Positions 34,953 through 42,937 of a DNA stretch of 64,000 nucleotides are shown in pieces. A program made the position numbers and the translations under genes. The stretch spans positions 1 through 64,000 of the forward strand of contig DATFFP010000082.1 in the NCBI GenBank assembly GCA_035249985.1. Direction: 5' to 3'. Position 1 is the stretch's first letter, and every line of letters starts with the position of its first letter. A model generated the notes under the pieces. That model did not search any database. It worked only from the letters and a program-made list of their open reading frames with translations, and was not told where the DNA came from. The stretch is from JAICNG01 sp035249985. GTDB taxonomy: Bacteria; Gemmatimonadota; Gemmatimonadetes; Gemmatimonadales; Gemmatimonadaceae.

Positions 34953-35830
34953 GAGGCGTCGCGCTCCTCGGTATCGCCGGTCTCGCGGCGGTCATGCCGC
35001 TCTCCGAAGCGCTGGCACTGCAGCAGCCCACGCAGGAGCCATTGTCGGGGAACGTCGCCGGAACTCTCACCGGACGTGATCGCGCTGCTCATCTCGCCGT
35101 CAACGGCGCACTTGGGGGATTCAGCGCGGCGATGTTCGCGCTTGCTCGCGGAAAGAATCCATGGCGCGCGGCCCTCAAGGGCTTCGGCGGCGGCGTCGCG
35201 ATGGGCGTGGGTAAGCAGGTTGCCGGCGAGACCTTCGACGGTGCCGGCCTTCTCGGCCGCCAGCTCGCGGCGATCGGCACCTCCGTCGTGCGCACCGCGT
35301 CCGAAGACACCACCGTCGTCATCGTCCCCGTGGGGCCGATGACGTTCGAGATCCGGCCGGCCGCGGTGGACCGCGTACGGCCGCGTGTGAACATCGTTGC
35401 GACGACGACCCTCCTGTACTACGTCGTTCGCGCCGATACCCGTATCGACTGGGGAGCAACGCTCTCCAGCGGCGCGCCGGTCTTCCGGTTTCCGACCGAG
35501 ACCGTGTCGACGCGCGACGGGATCATTTTCGGGCGAATGGACTTTGGAACCATCGTGCTCGGGCAGAAGCCGACCGTCCTCGATACCCAGCGGCGCATGA
35601 CGCTGCCGCACGAGTCGATTCACATTATCCAATACGATTTTCTCGAGCAGGCGCTGTCACTCCCTCCCGAGCGCGCGATCCTGCGGAAGCTCGGCGCCGG
35701 TGAGGGCTTCCTGCGTCACGTCGACCTCGGCGCGATCTCGGTGATGCTCGCCGGTGTGCTGCAGATGCACATGGACTACGAGGATCGGCCGTGGGAGCGG
35801 GAGGCGGTGATTCTTACCGAAGGGAGATAG
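34949..35830 (+). CDS. Secreted protein with HExxH motif, unknown function
   Basis: A 293-residue exported protein (signal peptide to about residue 25, A-L-A-L-Q-Q). A Gly/Ala-rich segment (AVNGALGGFSAAMFALARG; GGGVAMGVGKQV) may contact a membrane. Near residue 220 is LPHESIHIIQYDF, matching the zincin signature HExxH. A third ligand is not obvious; an Asp or Glu later, such as in HMDYEDRPWE, could serve. It is translationally coupled to the histidine kinase, which suggests a sensing or maturation partner. The TAG stop lies in the next repeat's left arm. Confidence 0.7.
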   Translation: MRGVALLGIAGLAAVMPLSEALALQQPTQEPLSGNVAGTLTGRDRAAHLAVNGALGGFSAAMFALARGKNPWRAALKGFGGGVAMGVGKQVAGETFDGAGLLGRQLAAIGTSVVRTASEDTTVVIVPVGPMTFEIRPAAVDRVRPRVNIVATTTLLYYVVRADTRIDWGATLSSGAPVFRFPTETVSTRDGIIFGRMDFGTIVLGQKPTVLDTQRRMTLPHESIHIIQYDFLEQALSLPPERAILRKLGAGEGFLRHVDLGAISVMLAGVLQMHMDYEDRPWEREAVILTEGR

Positions 35831-35949
35831 GAGTCAGGAGTCAGGGATCAGGGGCGGTGAGGGTGGAGGTTTCCGGAGATGCGCGTCCAGTCTCCCATAA
35901 CCAACTCCCTGACATCCCCCTGCCCCCCTGACCTCTGACTCCTATCTCC
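35823..35949. repeat. Inverted repeat, GTCAGGG family
   Basis: Left arm GGAGATAGGAGTCAGGAGTC and right arm ending GACTCCTATCTCC pair over about 42 nt. Both neighbouring convergent genes take their TAG stop codons from the arms (35828-35830 and 35942-35944). Confidence 0.93.
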
Positions 35950-36760
35950 TGCTTACGAGCGGCCGCGCCGCCCAGCCGGACTTCCCCTCCGGCACAACCA
36001 CCACGCCCAGCAGCCATCGGTCGATGCGATTGTCCGGGTGGGTGTGGTGGTACTTCACCACCTTGATGCCCGCGAACGTGCCGATGAGGCCGCCGATGAG
36101 CACATCGCTCGCCCAGTGCTTGTTGTCGTACATGCGCGACAGCGCCACGAGGCCGGCGCCACCGTACATGGCCGGCGCGATGTACCACACCGACTGCGGC
36201 CACCAGCGGCGCGTTTCCTCCACGACGGCCGCGGCCGCGGCGAATCCAATCAGGGAATGGCCGGAAGGGAACGATCGGTATTGCTCACGGTTCCACCCAC
36301 GCATGAATCCGAAGTCGTGAGGCTTGTCGATATCGACATAGGGTCGCTGGCGACCTGCGCTGATCTTGATGAGGTTCGTCACCAGCAATCCGGCGATGAT
36401 CGCCTCGGTGCCATGCAACCCCAGATCGGCCATGCGCTCATTGTCCGCCAGTCTGCCGATTCCATAGAGCGCGGTGCCGATGAGGTACGCGCCGGGCTGC
36501 GCGATGGTCTCGACGACACGGGAGACCCGGCGAAAAAACCGGTTGGTCTGCGGCGCGCCCTGCAGGTAATCCGCGAATCGCTTGTCGAGCGGGGCAATGG
36601 CCACCGTCGCGAAGATCACCCCGCCAGCGAACAGAGCGTCCTCCGCGGTGAACAACGGCTCCTGCGATGCTTCCAGGCTGTCTTCCGACACTTGCGCCGT
36701 CATGCACGGCGGAGTGACCACAGCGACACACAGCGCTACGCAGACGATGAGACGTGACAT
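35942..36760 (-). CDS. PAP2-family phosphatase (membrane)
   Basis: A 272-residue protein with a signal-like N-terminus and several hydrophobic segments. The three PAP2 motifs are complete: KISAGRQRP, SFPSGHS and SRMYDNKHWASD. It probably dephosphorylates a lipid phosphate or pyrophosphate, such as undecaprenyl pyrophosphate or phosphatidic acid, on the periplasmic side. The ATG at 36760 was chosen because the longer frame is a translation of repeat sequence. Confidence 0.88.
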   Translation of the reverse strand: MSRLIVCVALCVAVVTPPCMTAQVSEDSLEASQEPLFTAEDALFAGGVIFATVAIAPLDKRFADYLQGAPQTNRFFRRVSRVVETIAQPGAYLIGTALYGIGRLADNERMADLGLHGTEAIIAGLLVTNLIKISAGRQRPYVDIDKPHDFGFMRGWNREQYRSFPSGHSLIGFAAAAAVVEETRRWWPQSVWYIAPAMYGGAGLVALSRMYDNKHWASDVLIGGLIGTFAGIKVVKYHHTHPDNRIDRWLLGVVVVPEGKSGWAARPLVSRR

Positions 36761-36809
36761 GAGTCGTCGGTCAACGTGGGACGATGAGTGAGAAGGAGCA
36801 AGCGATAGA

Positions 36810-36894
36810 GTGAGGAGGTCGAACGAGGAATGAGGAACGAGGAGTCGCGAGCGATCTCGGCCCACTTCCTCGTTCCTCGTTCCTCGTTCCTCAC
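36810..36894. repeat. Inverted repeat, CGAGGAA family
   Basis: GTGAGGAGGTCGAACGAGGA with ATGAGGAACGAGGAG on the left pairs with CCTCGTT units ending CCTCAC on the right. It lies between divergent genes (starts 36760 and 36940), so it is not a terminator for either. Confidence 0.9.
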
Positions 36895-36939
36895 TGCCTC
36901 TCTGTTGCATCGGTCGTGCCGATCAACGAACCTACCCCA

Positions 36940-38400
36940 ATGGCCCGCTCCCCTCTCGACCTCGATCACGACACGATGCGCCGGCTCGGCCACCTCGTGG
37001 CCGACACGGTGGCTGCTCATCTCTCGACCCTGCGCGACCAACCCGCGTACGCGACGCTCGATACCGCCGCGGCGGAGCGGCTCGTCGACCGCCGAGCTCC
37101 CACACACGGCACCGATTTCGAGACGTTGCTCGCGACGCTGCGCGACCGCGTCTTCCCGCACGCCGCACGCGAGCCGCATCCCGGATTCATTGCCTACGTC
37201 CCGAGCTGTCCGACCTATCCCGCCATACTCGGCGACTGGTTGGCGACGGGATTCAACTTTTTCGCTGGAGTCTGGCCGGTCGCGGCGGGCCCCAACGAGA
37301 TCGAGCTCGTGGTGCTCGACTGGTTTCGCCAGTGGCTCGGCATGCCCGAGGGGACGAGCGGGCTGCTCACCTCGGGAGGTTCGGGCGCCAACCTCACCGC
37401 GATGATCGCCGCACGCCACCGGGTCACGGCGGGCGACGCATCCGTCATCGCCAGGCTCACCGTGTACGCGTCCGATCAGGTGCATTCCTCGGTGACACGT
37501 GCCGCCTGGCTCGCGGGCGTTTCGCGGGATCACGTGCGCTCGCTGCCCACGGACGACGAATACCGCCTGCGCGTCGACGCGCTCAGTGAGTCCCTCGCGC
37601 GCGATCGTGCAGCGGGACTTCGACCGCTCATGGTCGTCGCGAATGCCGGCACGACGAACACCGGCAGCGTCGATCCCATGCCTGAGATCGCCGCGGTGTG
37701 CGAGCGCGAGGATGTGTGGATGCATGTGGATGCGGCGTATGGGGGCTTCGGCGTGCTCACCGACATCGGACGGCGCGCGCTCTCCGGGATCGAGCGCGCC
37801 GACTCGGTCACGCTCGATCCGCATAAGTGGCTGTTCATCCCGTTCGAATGCGGATGTCTCCTTGCACGCGATCCGAGTCGGCTCAAGGCCGCATTTCAGA
37901 TCCTTCCGGAGTATCTGGCCGACGTCCAGACCGGCCACGAGGCGGTGAATTTCGCGGACTACGGCGAGCAGCTCACGCGCTACGCGCGCGCGATCAAGGT
38001 GTGGATGTCGGTGAGCTATTTCGGAACGGACGCCATTCGCGACGCGATCGAGCGCGGGATGATGCTGGCGCGGCGGCTGGAAGCGCGCGTCGCCGAGACC
38101 CCCGGGTTGGAGATTGTTTCTCCGGCGCGCTTCGGCGTCGTGTGCTTTCGTGCGCGGCCACGTGACGTGGATGTTTCCGCTCTCGACGCACTCAACGAGC
38201 GCGTGCTGGCTCGCGTCGTCGCCGACGGGCGCTACTTCATTTCCTCGACACGGTTGCGCGGAGCCTTCGCGCTGCGCGCGTGCATCCTGGGGTTCCGCAC
38301 CGCCGAGGACGACATCGACGGCCTGGTGGGCGCCGTGGCGGACGCCGCGAGCCGTGAGGCCGGCGTCACCCCGTCGCGATCAGCGCGCGCGCGGACCTAA
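36940..38400 (+). CDS. PLP-dependent aromatic-L-amino-acid decarboxylase-like enzyme
   Basis: A 486-residue PLP enzyme. K296 in LDPHKWLFIPFECG is the cofactor Lys; GGSGANLTAMIAAR, HVDAAYGGFG and the N-terminal PGFIAYVPSCPTYPA match the aromatic/tyrosine-DOPA decarboxylase branch. It probably makes an amine such as tryptamine or tyramine from an aromatic amino acid; a tyrosine-dependent aldehyde synthase activity is an alternative. A GTG at 36916 would add eight residues. The TAA stop overlaps the stop of the convergent receiver gene by 2 bp. Confidence 0.88.
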   Translation: MARSPLDLDHDTMRRLGHLVADTVAAHLSTLRDQPAYATLDTAAAERLVDRRAPTHGTDFETLLATLRDRVFPHAAREPHPGFIAYVPSCPTYPAILGDWLATGFNFFAGVWPVAAGPNEIELVVLDWFRQWLGMPEGTSGLLTSGGSGANLTAMIAARHRVTAGDASVIARLTVYASDQVHSSVTRAAWLAGVSRDHVRSLPTDDEYRLRVDALSESLARDRAAGLRPLMVVANAGTTNTGSVDPMPEIAAVCEREDVWMHVDAAYGGFGVLTDIGRRALSGIERADSVTLDPHKWLFIPFECGCLLARDPSRLKAAFQILPEYLADVQTGHEAVNFADYGEQLTRYARAIKVWMSVSYFGTDAIRDAIERGMMLARRLEARVAETPGLEIVSPARFGVVCFRARPRDVDVSALDALNERVLARVVADGRYFISSTRLRGAFALRACILGFRTAEDDIDGLVGAVADAASREAGVTPSRSARART

Positions 38401-38831
38401 CGAGCGCGGACATCGCGCTCGGCCTGGGCGTTGGTGATGGCTGGCAGCCCGCCCGAGATGCGCGTCCAGGTTCGGATCGTATCCTCGAGCTCGTCGAAGT
38501 CGAATGGCTTGACGAAGACGGGGCGGCCGAGCGCGCGGACCTGGCGGCCGAGGTCGGCGTTGGCGGCGATGTCCCCGGTGACGAAGAGCGTGTTGCGGGC
38601 GACGCGCGGATAATGCTCCTGCAGCCACGCGTACAGCTCGAACCCGCTCCCATCATCGAGCCACACGTCAATGATCGCCCCATCGAACGCATGTCGCTCA
38701 CATGCGGTGTGCGCCTCGGCGAGTGAGCCGGCGGTGTGCACTTCGATCCCGTGCAGCTGAAGCGCATGTTGCACCACGCGCCGCATCGAGGGCTCGTCAT
38801 CGACAAAAAGAACGACAGGCATCTTCGACAT
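38397..38831 (-). CDS. Single-domain response regulator (receiver only)
   Basis: A 144-residue CheY-like protein: acidic pair D11/D12 in FVDDEPS, phospho-acceptor D55 in GAIIDVWLDDGSG, T85 in LFVTGD and K108 in FVKPFDF. There is no output domain, so it likely acts by protein contacts, possibly with a kinase such as the one at 32709 that lacks its own receiver. An ATG three codons downstream (38822) is an equal start choice. Confidence 0.85.
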   Translation of the reverse strand: MSKMPVVLFVDDEPSMRRVVQHALQLHGIEVHTAGSLAEAHTACERHAFDGAIIDVWLDDGSGFELYAWLQEHYPRVARNTLFVTGDIAANADLGRQVRALGRPVFVKPFDFDELEDTIRTWTRISGGLPAITNAQAERDVRAR

Positions 38832-38962
38832 CCGGTGAAGCGAGGCGGTCGAAGATAGCGATGTCGGTCGGCAAGTCAAACCCATCCGACGAGCGTGATA
38901 CGCGTCACGCATTGGCTGTGCGGGCTCTTGCTTCGCATCACGAAACGCGCTACTTCACGCGC

Positions 38963-39874
38963 ATGCTGAGCATCGACCTCACCGGCCGGCGCGCGCTGGT
39001 CGCCGGCGTCGCCGACGACCGCGGATACGGGTTCGCGATCGCGAAAGCGCTGGCCGAAGCGGGCGCCTCGATCGTGCTGGCGACATGGCCCCCGGCCCTC
39101 AACATCTTTCTGAACCTCCTCGAGCGCGGCAAAATCGACGAGTCGCGAGCGCTCCGCGACGGCCGCGTGCTCGAGTTCGAGAAGATCTATCCGCTCGACG
39201 CGGCGTTCACGACGCTCGGCGAGGCCCCCGCCGACATTCTCGAGAACAAGCGCTATCGCGAGGTGGGTGACTTCTCGATCGAGGGACTCGCGAAGCGCCT
39301 CACCGACGACTTCGGCGAACGGCCCGTGGACATCGTCATTCACTCGCTCGCGAATGGCCCGGAGGTCAAGAAGCCGTTGATGGAGACGAGCCGCGGCGGG
39401 TATCTCACCGCGATGGGGGTGAGCGCGTACTCGATGGTGGCGATGGTTGGCCGCCTTGCGCCGCTCATGCGCGATGGTGGCGCCTTCCTGTCGCTCACCT
39501 ACATGGCGAGCGAGCGCGTCATTCCTGGATATGGCGGCGGCATGAGCTCGGCGAAGGCTGCGCTGGAGAGCGACACACGCGTGCTCGCGTACGAAGCGGG
39601 CAGGAAGTACGGGACGCGCGTGAACTGCATCTCCGCGGGGCCGCTCGCGTCGCGCGCCGCCAGCGCCATCGGAATCATCGAGGCGATGGTCGACTATTGC
39701 TCAGCCAACTCCCCGCTCACCGAGCCGCTCTCTCCCGCCGAAGTCGCGAACACGGCCGCGTTCCTGTGCAGCCCGCTCGCGAGCGGAATCACCGGAACGG
39801 TGGTGTACGTCGACAAGGGATACCACTCGATGGGAATGGCGGTAGATAGATCAGAGGCGCCGGAAAAGCGCTGA
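38963..39874 (+). CDS. fabI: Enoyl-[acyl-carrier-protein] reductase, plant-type FabI
   Basis: A 303-residue NADH-dependent enoyl-ACP reductase, last step of the fatty acid elongation cycle. It is an SDR with a nucleotide loop GVADDRGYGFAIAKAL and the long insertion after the second strand (NIFLNLLERGKIDES, LEFEKIYPLDAAF) typical of plastid and some bacterial enzymes. The active-site residues are Y180, Y190 and K198 in YMASERVIPGYGGGMSSAK. The C-terminal RSEAPEKR and stop are written in the arm of the following repeat. ATG 38963 was chosen because upstream frame is antisense to the receiver gene. Confidence 0.93.
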   Translation: MLSIDLTGRRALVAGVADDRGYGFAIAKALAEAGASIVLATWPPALNIFLNLLERGKIDESRALRDGRVLEFEKIYPLDAAFTTLGEAPADILENKRYREVGDFSIEGLAKRLTDDFGERPVDIVIHSLANGPEVKKPLMETSRGGYLTAMGVSAYSMVAMVGRLAPLMRDGGAFLSLTYMASERVIPGYGGGMSSAKAALESDTRVLAYEAGRKYGTRVNCISAGPLASRAASAIGIIEAMVDYCSANSPLTEPLSPAEVANTAAFLCSPLASGITGTVVYVDKGYHSMGMAVDRSEAPEKR

Positions 39875-39959
39875 GGGCGGGAACGGCGCTGAGAACCCAG
39901 GCGCTACTCCAGCGCCCCAGCGCTACTCCAGCGCCCCCAGCGCTTTTCCAGCGCCTCTG
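39852..39959. repeat. Inverted repeat, GGCGCTG family
   Basis: CAGAGGCGCCGGAAAAGCGC on the left pairs with GCGCTTTTCCAGCGCCTCTG on the right; the interior repeats CAGCGCC and CTACTCCAGCGC units. It lies between convergent genes and its left arm overlaps the last eight codons of fabI. Confidence 0.92.
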
Positions 39960-39963
39960 TTCG

Positions 39964-41007
39964 CTACGGCTTTTTCTCCTTCCCTGACTCGCCCCTCGGC
40001 TCGGCGGCCGGCTTCGACACTGGTTGCGCGCGCTCGACGGACCTGCCTCGCTCCGCGCTTCCCGCGGTCGAGGACGCTGGCGCCGACGCGGGGCTCCGGG
40101 AGGCTCTGCCCGTGGACGACCCTCCATCGCGCGCTCTTCTCGCCGAGCGATCATCACTGTACCGGATTCCGTCCGCGGGAGATCGCATCACGCCTCCGAC
40201 GCGCGGCGGCCGGTCGCCTGGCACCGCGCGGCGCTTCTCGCCGCCGGGCGAGCTGAGCTCGACGCCCTCTCGGTTCGGGCCGTCGCGCGGGCCGCGGGGT
40301 GCGTCCTTCGCAACCTCCTTTGGTGGCTCCCTGGGAACGTCGGCGGCGACGACCGTGAGTCGAGCGTCGCCGGGGCATCCGTAGTAGGGGTAGTTCGATG
40401 CGACCTGAATGATGCGTCCATTCGCGCACCGCACCGACCGATACAGGGTGAAGCGCGGCATGCGAGGCATGGGCCAATCCACGAAGAGATCGGTGGCCCA
40501 GTTCTCGTCGGTCTGCATGGGAACGACGATCTCGGTGAGACGGTCGATCACGTCGTAGGGCCGATACGAGGCATACATCCGGCCGAGGACGCGCCGCGTC
40601 GCGCCTAACGACGTCTGCAGCCGCTCGAGGTTCAGCGGCGCCACCGAGGCCACGGCGTAGTAATATCGCGGCTGATAGCTCGCGTGCCCGAACGGGTCGG
40701 TGTAGTAGAACATCCGCCCGGGCTGCAGCGTGAGATTGGCGTAGTGCGCGTCAGCGACCATCTCGTGCCCGCGGGAGAACGGGTACACCATCGTGGCGCC
40801 ACGACCGGGGATGATCTCGAACATCGCGACGTGCGCCTCGCGATTGGTGAAGATCGGGTAGACCTGGCTGCTGCCGATGGGGAAGCCGATCCAGACGCGG
40901 AGTGGTGGCGGGGCCGCGGGCGCTACGTCCTGCACACGAGGTGCGGTCGCGCACCCGGCGAGCGCGGCCGTGGTGGCGAGGACGAGCGGAATCAGGCGCG
41001 TGCGCAT
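39964..41007 (-). CDS. Lipoprotein with disordered charged C-terminus, unknown function
   Basis: A 347-residue lipoprotein (lipobox L-A-G-C, Cys19); AAGGAGG lies just before the ATG. Residues ~35-225 form a folded, aromatic-rich domain, for example YPIFTNREAHVAMFEIIPG and YYTDPFGHASYQPRYYYAV. A Cys pair in RCANGR and YYGCPGD may form a disulfide. From ~230 on it is disordered and rich in Pro, Arg, Ser and Lys. No known family recognised. It could bind peptidoglycan or DNA/LPS through the basic tail. Confidence 0.7.
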   Translation of the reverse strand: MRTRLIPLVLATTAALAGCATAPRVQDVAPAAPPPLRVWIGFPIGSSQVYPIFTNREAHVAMFEIIPGRGATMVYPFSRGHEMVADAHYANLTLQPGRMFYYTDPFGHASYQPRYYYAVASVAPLNLERLQTSLGATRRVLGRMYASYRPYDVIDRLTEIVVPMQTDENWATDLFVDWPMPRMPRFTLYRSVRCANGRIIQVASNYPYYGCPGDARLTVVAADVPREPPKEVAKDAPRGPRDGPNREGVELSSPGGEKRRAVPGDRPPRVGGVMRSPADGIRYSDDRSARRARDGGSSTGRASRSPASAPASSTAGSAERGRSVERAQPVSKPAAEPRGESGKEKKP

Positions 41008-41041
41008 GTCGGCCTCCTTCAAATCCCGGCGATGGAGAGAA

Positions 41042-41051
41042 TTGTATACAA
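41042..41051. promoter_or_regulatory. Palindrome TTGTATACAA upstream of the lipoprotein gene
   Basis: A perfect 10-bp palindrome, unusually AT-rich for the region, 34 bp before the ATG at 41007. On the minus strand TATACA can serve as a -10 box. It may be a promoter, a repressor site, or both. No good -35 was identified. Confidence 0.4.
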
Positions 41052-41082
41052 AATTGGTGCCGTCTTACGGACGCGCAAGGGC

Positions 41083-41101
41083 CTTCTCGAGTCCCGAGAA
41101 G
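41083..41101 (-). terminator. Short hairpin after the DoxX-like gene
   Basis: CTTCTCG and CGAGAAG form a 7-bp stem with a 5-nt loop, 9 bp past the stop codon at 41110. No U-tract follows, so it would be a weak or factor-assisted terminator. Confidence 0.4.
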
Positions 41102-41109
41102 CACCCCGA

Positions 41110-42084
41110 CTAGGTCTCCCGCTCCCTCCCCTTCACCCCGCTCACGAACGCGTCCTGAGCCTCCTTGCGCTCCTCCCCCCAAATGACGAGCAGCGCCATG
41201 ATCCCATAAATCGGAAGATGGCCAACGAGCTCACGCCAGCCGAGGAAGGGAAGGGTGAGGTTGAAAGGCACCCAAAGGATGAGGGTCATGAGACGCACGA
41301 ACGCGCCGGAGATGAGCAGGAGCCCGAATGTCAGCTCCACCGTCCCGGCGATGAGGATGAAGTCGGCGTTGCTGACACCAGCGAAGCCGATCGCCGGAAA
41401 GAAGTTGAGAGGATAGCGCTCCAGAAATTCGACGCCCATCGGCACGTTCCACAACTTCTCCGTGAACGCCAGCGTCACGATGCCAATGCCCGTGAGCACG
41501 CGCAGCACGGGAACGGCGCGAGGTACGAGGCGTTCGACTGGACGATGAAAGCGCTGGAGGGTCATGTCGAGCGCGCCCGGGCCCCGTCCCATGGCGAACA
41601 TGAAAAACGCGACGCCCAGGAAGAGCGTGTGCTCGAGCAGAAGAAGTGGACCGAACCAGATCGCACCTACCAGCCACACGAGAGCGAGCAACGCGGCTCC
41701 GATTCTCGTTGCGGCCCCGTAGAGAAAGCTCAGCGCGATCACGATCTCGGTGAGCGCGAGCAGCCCGCCGAAGAAATGGTAAGGGAGCGCGAGATTGGGA
41801 ACGAACAGCTGGAGCTGTACGCCGGCGACGAGCAGTGGCACCGCCGTGTGCACGCCGAAGATGAGCGGCATCCAGGACAGCAGCCGCTGATAGTTCTCCC
41901 AGTCCATCCCAAGCTGCAACGGCCCGGGGATGATCTCGCGCCGTCCGCGCGCCCGCCACGCGAGAACGGCCACGGCCGTGACCGCGAGCGCGATCGCGAC
42001 CGGCACCGCCGTCTGCGCGGTGAGCAGCTGTGAGAAGTCGACTGGATGCTGGCGCGAAACGAACCAGCGCTCGTGTAAAACCAT
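41110..42084 (-). CDS. DoxX-like multi-TM membrane protein
   Basis: A 324-residue membrane protein with about eight hydrophobic segments, related to the DoxX/DoxD group (LRVLTGIGIVTLAFTEKLW; FFPAIGF; ADFILIAGTVELTFGLLLI). Family members are linked to thiol or quinone redox reactions, but the function here is unknown. The ATG at 42084 touches the 42085 repeat, and the GAGG of the repeat unit CTGAGGACC sits where a Shine-Dalgarno should be. Confidence 0.75.
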   Translation of the reverse strand: MVLHERWFVSRQHPVDFSQLLTAQTAVPVAIALAVTAVAVLAWRARGRREIIPGPLQLGMDWENYQRLLSWMPLIFGVHTAVPLLVAGVQLQLFVPNLALPYHFFGGLLALTEIVIALSFLYGAATRIGAALLALVWLVGAIWFGPLLLLEHTLFLGVAFFMFAMGRGPGALDMTLQRFHRPVERLVPRAVPVLRVLTGIGIVTLAFTEKLWNVPMGVEFLERYPLNFFPAIGFAGVSNADFILIAGTVELTFGLLLISGAFVRLMTLILWVPFNLTLPFLGWRELVGHLPIYGIMALLVIWGEERKEAQDAFVSGVKGRERET

Positions 42085-42183
42085 GGTCCTCAGGGTCCTC
42101 AGGGTCCTCAGGGTCCTCAGAGTGCGAGGTATTCAGGGTTCGGCACCCCGAGGCCCCTGAGGACCTCGAGGACCCTGACGATC
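42085..42183. repeat. Inverted repeat, CCTCAGGGT family
   Basis: Four GGTCCTCAG units on the left pair with CTGAGGACCTCGAGGACC on the right; the centre GCGAGGTATTCAGGGTTCG extends the symmetry. It lies between co-directional genes and abuts the start codon of the DoxX-like gene. A related copy is at 31556. Confidence 0.9.
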
Positions 42184-42184
42184 C

Positions 42185-42769
42185 TCACCCCACCGGCTGC
42201 CTCAAGATCGTCCTGAGCTTTTGCTCTTCCACGCGCCGCGGATCGGAGAGATAGATCTCGTGATGGCGGCCCCTGAATGCCAGCCCCTGTTGGTTCGCGA
42301 ATGCACGCATCTTCGCGATCGTGGGTTGTTCTGCCGTGTACGGACCGATGTGCAGCACTTGCACGCACTTTCCCTCATCCAGGGTCTCGAGCGTGACGCG
42401 CGCCACCATCTCGTCCTTCTCGCGCTCCATCAGCCTGGCCACCGCATCGGCGAGATGCGTCTTCGTGATGAACTCGGGCACTCGAATGAGGAGCTGCCAC
42501 ATCCAGTCGACCGACGCCCCCTCCTTCCACCAGATCCCCTCCAGCTTGGAAACCGCGTAGTCCGATCCCGCGGCCTTGCTCGCCATCTTGACCGTGAACG
42601 ACACGGTGTAGAGTGCGCCAACCGCGTTCGCGAACTCCGCGCCTCCCGGCTTGCCACGCCCGGTGATCGCCAGGTAACGGGCGGGGCCAACATCCACGAG
42701 CGCCGGCTCACGCGGCGAGACGTACTCGTCGCGGTGTTCCAGGTAGAGATCGAGTTTCGCAGGGGCCAT
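42185..42769 (-). CDS. GyrI-like effector-binding domain protein
   Basis: A 194-residue cytoplasmic protein made of one SOUL/GyrI-like small-molecule-binding domain, with typical pieces PARYLAITGRGKPGG, EGIWWKEGASVDWMWQLLIR, CVQVLHIGPYTAE and GLAFRGRHHEIYLSDPRRV. It has no DNA-binding domain, unlike BmrR-type regulators. Stand-alone members bind or hydrolyse hydrophobic toxicants; the role here is not known. The longer upstream frame is repeat translation, so the ATG at 42769 was chosen. Confidence 0.85.
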   Translation of the reverse strand: MAPAKLDLYLEHRDEYVSPREPALVDVGPARYLAITGRGKPGGAEFANAVGALYTVSFTVKMASKAAGSDYAVSKLEGIWWKEGASVDWMWQLLIRVPEFITKTHLADAVARLMEREKDEMVARVTLETLDEGKCVQVLHIGPYTAEQPTIAKMRAFANQQGLAFRGRHHEIYLSDPRRVEEQKLRTILRQPVG

Positions 42770-42788
42770 CGTTCGGCACCGGGTACAA

Positions 42789-42867
42789 GATTGCGGATTG
42801 CTGATTTGCGATTCGCGGATCACGCCGGCCTATTAATCAGCAATTCGCAATCAGCAATCCGCAAATC
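42789..42867. repeat. Inverted repeat, GATTGCG family
   Basis: GATTGCGGATTGCTGATTTG on the left pairs with CAATCAGCAATCCGCAAATC on the right with few mismatches; the loop is about 10 nt. It lies between divergent genes starting at 42769 and 42938. Confidence 0.92.
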
Positions 42868-42937
42868 AGTTCTCGCGGAGTCACTCTCCCCACGCTAGAA
42901 TCTGAGCTTCGCACCCCAATTCTGCGAGGTAACCCTT

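Noticed and set aside
29495..38400. The two PLP decarboxylases as a recent tandem duplication
   Set aside because: They share only the general fold motifs; sequence around the PLP Lys and the N-termini differ, and six genes lie between them.
40024..40608. Plus-strand ORF opposite the lipoprotein tail
   Set aside because: Low-complexity Arg/Ala composition typical of a shadow frame; the minus frame has a lipobox and SD.
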